Shown here piece after piece: positions 1-5,686 of a stretch of DNA of 13,269 bases; position 1 is the first letter of the stretch; each line of letters opens with the position of its first letter. The stretch is taken from contig CAKRIZ010000047.1 in the NCBI GenBank assembly GCA_934351445.1, forward strand, positions 1 to 13,269. The letters are read 5' to 3'. A program made the translations under genes and the position numbers. Below the pieces are notes generated by a model. It was not told where the DNA came from. It searched no databases and worked only from the letters and a program-made list of their open reading frames with translations. Origin of the DNA: an uncultured Eubacterium sp. (GTDB lineage Bacteria; Bacillota; Clostridia; Lachnospirales; Lachnospiraceae).

Positions 1-156
1 TAGTGATAAAAAAGTGTTCCTCTTGCATCTTCAAGTCCTAATCTTTTTCCAGCATAAGAAAAAGCCTGACACGGTGCCTCTCCCGATAATAAATCCAGCT
101 TTTTCTATCCCTAAAGCCAAACCTCCAGCCCCAGCAAACAGTTCTATAATTGCCAT
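1..156 (-). pseudogene. Remnant of a cytosine-5 DNA methyltransferase gene, cut by the window edge
   Basis: The minus strand has a strong ribosome binding site (GGAGG, 7-8 nt spacing) before an ATG at 156. The first 22 codons read as a classical m5C methyltransferase start: MAIIELFAGAGG (motif I, SAM binding) followed by [10 protein letters not shown]. This frame then runs into a TGA at 31-33. In another frame, from about position 88 to the edge, the DNA encodes [17 protein letters not shown] and then [11 protein letters not shown]. This is motif IV, whose PCQ cysteine is the catalytic nucleophile, plus the conserved stretch after it. In intact family members roughly 50-60 residues (motifs II and III) separate the two blocks, so an internal deletion with frameshift is inferred. 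The rest of the gene would lie to the left of the window. The family call is firm. The pseudogene status depends on the sequence here being correct. Confidence 0.8.
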
Positions 157-262
157 TAAAATTCCTCCAAAATCAAAGTTTCTTAACCCGTTTGCTATTC
201 CTCTGGTTTTTTGATACAGTCACTGACTATGATATATACGAAGAATAACCCTGGCTTATACA

Positions 263-297
263 AGAGGCTGTCTGCAACTCCTGCAGACAGCCTCTTT
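263..297 (-). terminator. Perfect 15-bp stem-loop, probable terminator of the lipoprotein/two-repeat gene pair
   Basis: The arms AAGAGGCTGTCTGCA and TGCAGACAGCCTCTT are exactly complementary around the 5-nt loop ACTCC. The structure lies 99 nt downstream of the stop of the minus-strand gene ending at 397 and upstream of the methyltransferase remnant. The U tract is poor: the minus-strand transcript continues UUGUAU, and on the plus strand the stem is followed by TCCT. Termination is therefore likely but could be inefficient. The rest of 157-396 shows no gene. Confidence 0.6.
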
Positions 298-396
298 CCT
301 ACACAAAGATGATGTTGTATCAAATCTTCCAGACAGTAATTCTCATTCACTGCCGTTCCTATTCACCCAATATGTTCCGCATGCGTTCTTGAATCA

Positions 397-798
397 TCAA
401 ACTGTATTCGCTGTCAGCTTTTCCAGAATATCCGAGACCTGCCCTATCGCATCTGCAACCTGCCTTCTCGCATCTTCAATCTTTGACTGCACCAGATAAT
501 CTGCAATCAATCCATCAAAGAAAAAATCTGCAAAAGCCAAGAATTCACCCACTTCCATGTCAAGATCTGCCGAAATCTGCGCATCACTCAATTCCTGCTG
601 AAAAATTCTGAGATTACATTTTGCATCTTCCATACACCGTGAAGCATCTTCCATCTTGCTATGTTTAATCATGTCCGTAATAAAACCACCGCCAAACAGA
701 TCTACCCAGCTCCACCCTTTGGCACTGTCTAATTTTTGTTTTGCCGCATACAGGCTGTCCAATGCCTGTTCACCGGCAGCAATCGCCTCGTTGATCAC
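397..798 (-). CDS. Small helical two-repeat protein of unknown function
   Basis: This is a 133-residue protein without a signal peptide or a convincing membrane segment, predicted helical and acidic. It contains an internal duplication at an ungapped offset of 58 residues. Residues 31-52 (W-V-D-L-F...G-F-I-T-D...SKMEDA) align with 89-110 (F-A-D-F-F...G-L-I-A-D...SKIEDA), and each copy is followed by a charged helix ending near residues 70 and 128. The start is a GTG whose first four bases, GTGA, overlap the TGA of the upstream lipoprotein gene, so translation is probably coupled. No independent strong ribosome binding site is visible. I do not recognise a named family, although similar short 'SKM-DA' proteins seem to occur in Clostridia. 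It shares the lipoprotein's promoter and may work with it; that is inference. Confidence 0.8.
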   Translation of the reverse strand: MINEAIAAGEQALDSLYAAKQKLDSAKGWSWVDLFGGGFITDMIKHSKMEDASRCMEDAKCNLRIFQQELSDAQISADLDMEVGEFLAFADFFFDGLIADYLVQSKIEDARRQVADAIGQVSDILEKLTANTV

Positions 799-1367
799 CG
801 GAGTCCCACAGCTTCCATGATCGCCTCAATACTGTCTACCGGCGCATCACACCACGGATATGCTGCATCCTCACATCCTGCCGATTCCAACAGCTCTTTT
901 CCGTCATCGGTATCTCCGATCAGCTGTCGATATGCACCATCTACCATCATTATTTTCTCCATGAACTCCGAATTATCATCATATTGTTTCTCTGCCATCC
1001 ATTTTGTTGCTGCCTTTTTAATTGCTTCCGGATCAAGATCTGTACCGGTTCCCCAATCCATCAGATCAACAACTATCGGAATTACTTTTAGCGATGCACC
1101 TGCGACTCCTACCTGTGTTTTTTGATCAATCTCGTCCAGAATCGGAAGCTCCACGACCTCTGAGGTCTCTTCTGCTGTGTCTTCCGTGGTGTCTGCTGTC
1201 TCATCTTTTCTTTCATCATTTGTCTCATTATCTGCCGTGTCCCCAGGCTCATCCTGCGCATTAGTCTCCGGCTGTTCTACTGAAGTGGTCTCTTTTACAG
1301 TATCCCCTTTCCCACAGGCAGACAACATGACTGCCACCAGCATCAATGTTATTATTATTTTCTTCAT
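795..1367 (-). CDS. Acidic lipoprotein of unknown function
   Basis: The product is 190 residues. It begins with a type II signal peptide, MKKIIITLMLVAVMLSAC, in which LSAC is the lipobox and Cys18 the lipidation site. It should therefore be anchored on the outer face of the membrane. Residues about 20-75 form a very acidic Asp/Glu/Thr-rich linker. Residues 80-190 form a compact domain with two cysteines (165 and 173, in GCEDAAYPWC) that I cannot assign to a family. The ATG at 1367 is preferred over an upstream in-frame TTG at 1388 because CAGGAGGG lies about 7 nt before it and the signal peptide begins there. The gene overlaps the next one by 4 bp (GTGA). Its leader carries the MITE-like element at 1401-1534, and the likely promoter is at 1550-1578. 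Confidence 0.85.
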   Translation of the reverse strand: MKKIIITLMLVAVMLSACGKGDTVKETTSVEQPETNAQDEPGDTADNETNDERKDETADTTEDTAEETSEVVELPILDEIDQKTQVGVAGASLKVIPIVVDLMDWGTGTDLDPEAIKKAATKWMAEKQYDDNSEFMEKIMMVDGAYRQLIGDTDDGKELLESAGCEDAAYPWCDAPVDSIEAIMEAVGLR

Positions 1368-1392
1368 CGCAATCCCTCCTGTATCCAAGTGA

Positions 1393-1542
1393 AATTATTA
1401 GTTACTGTTCACTCGTACCTCGTTCCAGTAACGGATTTTGCCGATGCTTCGCATTCCAGATCGGCAAAATCTGCTACCACCACTGTATCATACGGCATTT
1501 TCAGTTCAGAAAATGCCTGCCTGTGAACAGTAACAATTATTA
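1393..1542. repeat. 8-bp direct repeat AATTATTA flanking the MITE-like element (candidate target-site duplication)
   Basis: AATTATTA occurs at 1393-1400 and at 1535-1542, directly abutting the two ends of the inverted-repeat element. Removing the element and one copy leaves a short ordinary leader of about 33 nt between the inferred transcription start (near 1543) and the lipoprotein ATG. The sequence is AT-rich, so a chance match is possible, but its exact abutment on both ends argues against that. Confidence 0.6.
1401..1534. mobile_element. MITE-like element, 134 bp, with 12-bp perfect terminal inverted repeats
   Basis: The ends are GTTACTGTTCAC (1401-1412) and GTGAACAGTAAC (1523-1534), exact inverted repeats. 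Two further perfect hairpins are nested inside. One has arms GATTTTGCCGAT and ATCGGCAAAATC (1434-1445 and 1460-1471). The other has arms GGCATTTTC and GAAAATGCC (1494-1502 and 1509-1517) around a 6-nt loop. The 8 bp AATTATTA stand on both sides as a direct repeat. No transposase is present, so it would be non-autonomous. It lies between the minus-strand promoter and the lipoprotein start codon, so it should be transcribed as part of the leader. A structured regulatory leader RNA is the alternative reading; the flanking direct repeat favours insertion. A 61-codon open frame across it on the minus strand has no visible coding support. Confidence 0.6.
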
Positions 1543-1549
1543 TACTGTT

Positions 1550-1578
1550 ATTATGACAATTGACCCAGATACTGTCAA
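1550..1578 (-). promoter_or_regulatory. Sigma-A type promoter for the lipoprotein/two-repeat gene pair
   Basis: Read on the minus strand, a perfect -35 box TTGACA (1573-1578) is followed after 17 bp by CATAAT (1550-1555), five of six matches to TATAAT. Transcription should start near 1543, giving a leader of about 176 nt that includes the whole MITE-like element. Confidence 0.7.
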
Positions 1579-1584
1579 TATGTC
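1555..1584. promoter_or_regulatory. Dyad between divergent promoters, candidate operator
   Basis: GACAATTGAC (1555-1564) faces GTCAATaTGTC (1574-1584) as an inverted repeat with one bulged base and a 9-bp spacer. It covers the minus-strand promoter spacer and -35 box and abuts the plus-strand -35 box. Part of the symmetry could simply reflect the TTGACA box, so a regulator binding here is only a suggestion. Confidence 0.3.
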
Positions 1585-1613
1585 TTGCCCTCAAAAATGT
1601 GCTATGTTATACT
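1585..1613 (+). promoter_or_regulatory. Sigma-A type promoter for the HD-GYP gene
   Basis: TTGCCC (1585-1590, four of six matches to TTGACA) and TATACT (1608-1613, five of six) are separated by exactly 17 bp. A start near 1620 would leave a leader of about 27 nt carrying AGGAGG. The two divergent -35 boxes are only 6 bp apart. Confidence 0.6.
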
Positions 1614-1646
1614 ACATCTATCTGTTCTTACAGGAGGGATCTTCGT

Positions 1647-2735
1647 ATGATACATAGAAAATATATGCGCACCAGACAATTAAAACCCGGCATGCGTATC
1701 GACCATCCGGTGGTAGACCGCCTCGGACGGGTGTTGGTGGCACGTGGTGCGACATTAGATGACTACATCATTGATTCCATGGTAAAAATGGGCATCATGA
1801 GCGTATATATACAGGAAATCACAGATGATGACAATGACAAGCCCTCACCTGCTGCGCAAAATAATATCAACCGTCTGCGCACAGATGACCGTGCAAAAGT
1901 ATATCTGTCTGACAGTGTACGCGAACGCGTGGCAACCGGAATCCAATATGTGTATAACAACACGAACGATCCAGCACTTGTCCAGACAACTGCGAATATT
2001 GCAGATACCTTAATGTCTGCGATCCAGGAAAACGATGCCATGGCAATCGATATCAGCACTCTGAAAACAAGTGACGAGTACACCTTCAAACACAGCGTGG
2101 ATGTAGCAACCATATCTATGATTGTTGCGAAAAAAATGGGCATGTCTGATCATGCGGTTCATGAAATCGGCATCGCAGGTCTGCTGCATGATCTGGGCAA
2201 GACCAAAATACCACTTGAGATTCTGAACAAGCCCGCGCGTCTCGATGATGACGAATTTGCAGTCATGCGCCAGCATCCCGTATTTAGCTACCGCATGATC
2301 CAGAACAATTCTGATCTGTCCGATGAGATCAAACTCGCAGTCCTGCAGCATCATGAAAAAATCAATGGCACGGGCTATCCGATGGCAGCTTCAGGCGCCA
2401 ACATCACACCATATGCCAAGGTATTATCCGTAGCTGATATCTATGATGCACTTGTAACGGAGCGTCCCTACAAGTCAGCCTTCTCACAGCGTGAGGCGGT
2501 GGAGATGATCATGTCTATGACGCAGGAGTTAGACCTGCATGTGATGGAAAACTTTCTCCAGAGTATGATCCTCTATCCGGTAGATACGATCGTAGAATTG
2601 AGCAATGGCGAAAAAGCAAAAGTCGTCAAAAACAGTCCCTATTACATTCTCAGGCCTACCGTAGTCGGCCTGACATCCGGAAAAGTATATAATTTAGGCG
2701 ATGACCTTGCTTGTGCAAATATTATTATACTGTAA
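1647..2735 (+). CDS. HD-GYP domain protein, probable cyclic-di-GMP phosphodiesterase
   Basis: The product is 362 residues, cytoplasmic, with no signal peptide or membrane segment. Residues 1-60 form the short N-terminal module (RTRQLKPGMRIDHPVVD...) common in front of clostridial HD-GYP domains, with no receiver or PAS domain. The HD-GYP domain spans roughly 120-300 and keeps its metal and signature residues: His149, HDLGK at 181-185, His210, HHEKINGTGYP at 235-245, and Asp264 in SVADIYDALVTERPYK. A tail of about 55 residues follows. The family hydrolyses cyclic-di-GMP to pGpG or GMP, lowering the second messenger that controls motility and attachment. The ATG at 1647 is chosen over in-frame upstream starts because AGGAGG lies 9 nt before it and the conserved N-terminus begins there. 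It is transcribed alone and divergently from the lipoprotein gene, and ends at the bidirectional terminator. Confidence 0.93.
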   Translation: MIHRKYMRTRQLKPGMRIDHPVVDRLGRVLVARGATLDDYIIDSMVKMGIMSVYIQEITDDDNDKPSPAAQNNINRLRTDDRAKVYLSDSVRERVATGIQYVYNNTNDPALVQTTANIADTLMSAIQENDAMAIDISTLKTSDEYTFKHSVDVATISMIVAKKMGMSDHAVHEIGIAGLLHDLGKTKIPLEILNKPARLDDDEFAVMRQHPVFSYRMIQNNSDLSDEIKLAVLQHHEKINGTGYPMAASGANITPYAKVLSVADIYDALVTERPYKSAFSQREAVEMIMSMTQELDLHVMENFLQSMILYPVDTIVELSNGEKAKVVKNSPYYILRPTVVGLTSGKVYNLGDDLACANIIIL

Positions 2736-2737
2736 CT

Positions 2738-2783
2738 ATGATATATAAAAAAGTGCCGCGTGCGGCACTTTTTTATATATCAT
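2738..2783. terminator. Bidirectional intrinsic terminator with a perfect 22-bp palindrome
   Basis: Positions 2738-2759 are the exact reverse complement of 2762-2783 around a 2-nt centre. The core is AAAAAAGTGCCGC with GCGGCACTTTTTT. Either strand therefore yields a GC-rich hairpin followed by six U. It sits 2 nt past the HD-GYP stop and 7 nt past the stop of the convergent Dabb gene, serving both. Confidence 0.95.
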
Positions 2784-2790
2784 CTGTATC

Positions 2791-3096
2791 TCAATCTACT
2801 TCATAGTCCAGACAAACGCGCTCTGCCGTGTGGGGACGTACCTTTCCATCTGCAACAGCTACATGCTCCGGATGCACCGCATACCCTTTCAATGCCTCCT
2901 CGCTCTCAAATGCCGAATCGAGCATCAGATCTGCATTGGAACTCGCCAGTCCGTCCGTATGCACATGAATCTCCAACAATCCCGGTATCTTACCTGCCAG
3001 AGCTTCGAGACCTGCTTTTATATCTGCCTTGATCTGCGCCTTTTCCTCTGCTCCATAGGAATCTTTCAGTTTCCATAAAATCACATGTTTAACCAT
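2791..3096 (-). CDS. Dabb-domain (stress-responsive A/B barrel) protein
   Basis: This 101-residue single-domain protein starts MVKHVILWKLKD and contains IPGLLEIHVHTDG, ADLMLDSAFESEEALKGYAVHPEH and a closing RVCLDYEVD. This is the full pattern of the dimeric alpha/beta-barrel Dabb family, whose bacterial members mostly lack a known substrate. The length is normal. AAGGAGG lies directly upstream with ideal spacing. It follows the nuclease gene by 49 nt without a terminator, so it may be the last gene of the stp-thiN transcript, but it could have its own weak promoter. The family assignment is sound; the biochemical role is unknown. Confidence 0.9.
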   Translation of the reverse strand: MVKHVILWKLKDSYGAEEKAQIKADIKAGLEALAGKIPGLLEIHVHTDGLASSNADLMLDSAFESEEALKGYAVHPEHVAVADGKVRPHTAERVCLDYEVD

Positions 3097-3145
3097 TTTT
3101 GTCCTCCTTATTTGATTGAATATATTGTAACCGCATACTGATTAT

Positions 3146-4075
3146 TCACGGCTTACAGTTTCCGCATGGTGAATACCCTTCCGCAATCAATGTCTCCCGG
3201 CTCTCGGATGTATACTTTTTATTACGTCCCGCGATCTGTGCAACAGAAGCGCAGTCACTCCGGTGAAACTTCCCGGTGTTCGTATTGAGTACATAAGTCT
3301 CCTCTGTGGTCTGCTGCTGCGCCGTCTCCTCCGCCAGCCAGCTGTCCCCAGTCGCATAATCGATCCCTATCCCGGGCTGCACATTGTAGACGAATACATG
3401 AAAGCATATGCCTACGCCCTCATCCTCCACAGAATAACCTTCCATCTCCACACCGCGTGCTACCAGGTCATCTCCATCATACACCGGAGTCACACGGTAC
3501 ATGACATGATTGTCTGTCTCTCGTACATAGTCTCCGACCTGTTCCTCAAATGGCAGCATCCCGGTCACATTCATATAACGTGTACCCGTAATCAGGTTTT
3601 TCTCGTTGGCATTCTCTCCTGAGAGCTGATAAGCGATCAGATGACAGCGATTGTACAGGTAGTTTCCGTCTACCACATCATATTTGACCGTATGCCATCC
3701 ACTCGGCCGGATCATTCCGATCTCGCCCCGCTTCCCGGTTGGCATCAGGTCGGTCCCGACACATGCCTGTGCGGCTCCACATCGTCCGAGTTCATCCAGT
3801 TCGCTATAGGATTCATAATCGGATACCGTCAATTCTTCATCCGAAAAGCGTGGCTTATTATCCCCGATCACTACATGCGGCTCGCCGGTATATTCCGGAA
3901 TATCTGCTGCTGTCAAGGCAGCCCCGGTATCTGCTCCGGTCTGTTGCGTGACATCCGGCTTTTGTGAAATACTGCTGCCTGCCGGCTGCATACTACAGCC
4001 GGATAAGGATAGAAATACAGCAGCCAGAAGGATCATACCTGTTTTTTTCAATCTGTACTTATTCAACCCGGTCAT
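3146..4075 (-). CDS. Lipoprotein DNA/RNA non-specific endonuclease (EndA/NUC-like)
   Basis: With the ATG at 4075 the product has 309 residues. MILLAAVFLSLSGC (residues 14-27) is a lipoprotein signal with Cys27 lipidated, so the enzyme should face the outside. A low-complexity linker leads to the nuclease domain at about 65-240. Its active-site segment is YNRCHLIAYQL (141-151): His145 matches the general base of the DRGH motif, here written NRCH. ENANEKNLITGTRYMN follows, with Asn169 as the likely metal ligand. The last 50 residues (YVLNTNTGKFHRSDC ... SPCGNC) place His271, Cys275, Cys304 and Cys307 as a probable zinc-binding tail resembling the Ada-type Cys module. Family roles include DNA uptake and nutrient or net degradation. 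An upstream in-frame ATG at 4096 is possible, but GGAG precedes 4075 and gives a more typical signal length. It lies 29 nt (or 8 nt) after thiN. Confidence 0.88.
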   Translation of the reverse strand: MTGLNKYRLKKTGMILLAAVFLSLSGCSMQPAGSSISQKPDVTQQTGADTGAALTAADIPEYTGEPHVVIGDNKPRFSDEELTVSDYESYSELDELGRCGAAQACVGTDLMPTGKRGEIGMIRPSGWHTVKYDVVDGNYLYNRCHLIAYQLSGENANEKNLITGTRYMNVTGMLPFEEQVGDYVRETDNHVMYRVTPVYDGDDLVARGVEMEGYSVEDEGVGICFHVFVYNVQPGIGIDYATGDSWLAEETAQQQTTEETYVLNTNTGKFHRSDCASVAQIAGRNKKYTSESRETLIAEGYSPCGNCKP

Positions 4076-4104
4076 TGATTCCACTCTCCGGTACATCCCC
4101 TATA

Positions 4105-4761
4105 CTAATCCCTCGACTCGATCACAAACAGCATGCCCTCTGAAAAATCGATCTCTGCCTGCGGCTCTACGATCTCATTGCTGATCCCAAGCGTCACACC
4201 CGGTGTCAGGGATGCCTGGGTGAGTGGATACTTCATTCCCCCCAATGTCAGTCCATGAACGGTGCCATTATACGGAATCAATGAAATCCAGTCACCATAC
4301 TGCTCTTTTTGCCCTATCACAAGTGAATGGTCGATCAGCCGCACGCGATTATGTGCATCCAGCAAAAAGATCTCCACACCATGCACCAGTCCCATATGAA
4401 GCAGCTGCAGATTGCCCAGTACATGATCCAGCCGGCTGCCAGTCGCACCCACAAGATCAATGTGTACGGGTTTTCGTTCCAGTGCCTTGCGCACCGCCAG
4501 TTCCGTGTCTGTCCAATCTTTTTCTGCCGGAAACTGTTCCACCATGACCTCCGGCCGTCCCTTAAAATAACAGACGGATGATTTCTCCGCAGAATCAAAA
4601 TCACCAACAATCAGATCTGGATACAACCCGTTCCGACGAAAAAATTCCATTCCGCTGTCACAGGCGATCACCATTCCATAATGATTGTCCGAGATCAGTC
4701 CGCAGACAAAATCATCCGCTATACTACCACCACTCACAATTAATATTGTTTGATTATCCAT
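4105..4761 (-). CDS. thiN: Thiamine pyrophosphokinase
   Basis: The enzyme transfers pyrophosphate from ATP to thiamine, giving thiamine diphosphate. At 218 residues it has the usual size. Visible family motifs are DLIVGDFDS (49-57, metal and ATP binding), FPAEKDWTDTE (77-87), GATGSRLDH (105-113) and the C-terminal thiamine-binding element with SNE (194-196). AAGGA lies 7 nt before the ATG, and the rsgA stop is 10 nt upstream, so the two are co-transcribed. In Bacillus and many clostridia an rpe gene lies between rsgA and thiN; it is missing here. No TPP riboswitch is visible nearby, in keeping with salvage and not synthesis. Confidence 0.95.
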   Translation of the reverse strand: MDNQTILIVSGGSIADDFVCGLISDNHYGMVIACDSGMEFFRRNGLYPDLIVGDFDSAEKSSVCYFKGRPEVMVEQFPAEKDWTDTELAVRKALERKPVHIDLVGATGSRLDHVLGNLQLLHMGLVHGVEIFLLDAHNRVRLIDHSLVIGQKEQYGDWISLIPYNGTVHGLTLGGMKYPLTQASLTPGVTLGISNEIVEPQAEIDFSEGMLFVIESRD

Positions 4762-4771
4762 TATGATATCC

Positions 4772-5656
4772 TTAATATCTGTTTTTTTCCTGTTCCTTCA
4801 GTTCTTCGTACAACTGTACATAATTCCCATACCGCAATTTTGAGATCTGTCCCTGTGCCAGCGCCTGCTTGACCCCACAGTCCGGTTCGCTGATATGGCT
4901 GCATCCCTGAAATCTGCAATACGGCTCAAATTCTGCGAATTCAGTATAATACTGCTGCAGTTCTTCTTTATCCATCGAAGGCAGATACAGCGATGAGAAG
5001 CCCGGCGTATCCATAATGTATGAATTGCCCTCAATGTGAATGAGCTGGGTATGTCTCGTTGTCTGCTTCCCCCTGCCAATTTTTTTAGAGACAGTACCTG
5101 TCTCCATCTGTACCTGCGGCTGCAGCCGATTGATCAGAGAGGATTTGCCAGCGCCTGACGGGCCAGCGATCGTCGTTGTCTTTCCACGGAGCTGTTCCAT
5201 CAGCCGGTCAATTCCCTGATCCTGTTTCACACTGATAAATTCTACCGGATAACCACACGCCTCATAAGCCGACGCATACGTCTGCCTGGTTTCCTCCGAT
5301 ACAAGATCTGACTTGTTAAAACAGATGCATACCGGCACATTCTGACGCGCCATCAGTACCAGAAAACGATCCAGCAGATTAAAATTCGGGTCTGGTGTAG
5401 CTGCTGCAAACACGATCAACGCCATATCTACATTGGCGACCGCAGGACGGATGAGCGCATTGCGTCTGGGCAATACGCGCACGATATTTCCTTTTTTCCC
5501 TATCTCATCAATGATATCGATCTCGACCAGATCTCCGACCAGCGGTTTGATCCCCTGCTGTCTGAATACCCCTTTTGCCTTACACTCATAGATTCCGGAT
5601 TCTATTATGTGAACATAATAGAATCCGGAAATCCCTTTTAGTATCTTTCCCTGCAT
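4772..5656 (-). CDS. rsgA: Ribosome small-subunit-dependent GTPase A (RsgA/YloQ/CpgA)
   Basis: RsgA is a circularly permuted GTPase that checks late 30S subunit assembly and is released on GTP hydrolysis. The 294-residue product has an N-terminal OB fold (about 1-65), then the G motifs in permuted order: NKSD at 114-117, the P-loop GPSGAGKSS at 165-173, and DTPGF at 216-220. A C-terminal zinc site follows, C-x4-C-x-H-x5-C (Cys247, Cys252, His254, Cys260). The ATG at 5656 is chosen; a TTG two codons upstream is also possible because AAGGA lies 10 nt from the ATG but 4 nt from the TTG. It follows prkC by 30 nt. In Bacillus the homologue is phosphorylated by the kinase encoded next door, so the neighbourhood may be functional. 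Confidence 0.96.
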   Translation of the reverse strand: MQGKILKGISGFYYVHIIESGIYECKAKGVFRQQGIKPLVGDLVEIDIIDEIGKKGNIVRVLPRRNALIRPAVANVDMALIVFAAATPDPNFNLLDRFLVLMARQNVPVCICFNKSDLVSEETRQTYASAYEACGYPVEFISVKQDQGIDRLMEQLRGKTTTIAGPSGAGKSSLINRLQPQVQMETGTVSKKIGRGKQTTRHTQLIHIEGNSYIMDTPGFSSLYLPSMDKEELQQYYTEFAEFEPYCRFQGCSHISEPDCGVKQALAQGQISKLRYGNYVQLYEELKEQEKNRY

Positions 5657-5686
5657 GTGCAAAGATTCCTTTATAATTTTATCACT

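Noticed and set aside
736..1264. Plus-strand open frames opposite the lipoprotein gene
   Set aside because: They are antisense to a gene with a clear signal peptide, ribosome binding site and promoter, and their Ser/Pro/Leu-rich composition is typical of shadows.
1409..1594. 61-codon minus-strand open frame across the MITE-like element
   Set aside because: It lies entirely over inverted repeats and the lipoprotein promoter, has no ribosome binding site, and has no recognisable domain. The repeat structure explains it better.
1560..1646. N-terminal extension of the HD-GYP protein by 29 residues
   Set aside because: It overlaps the promoter and lacks a ribosome binding site; AGGAGG precedes the ATG at 1647.
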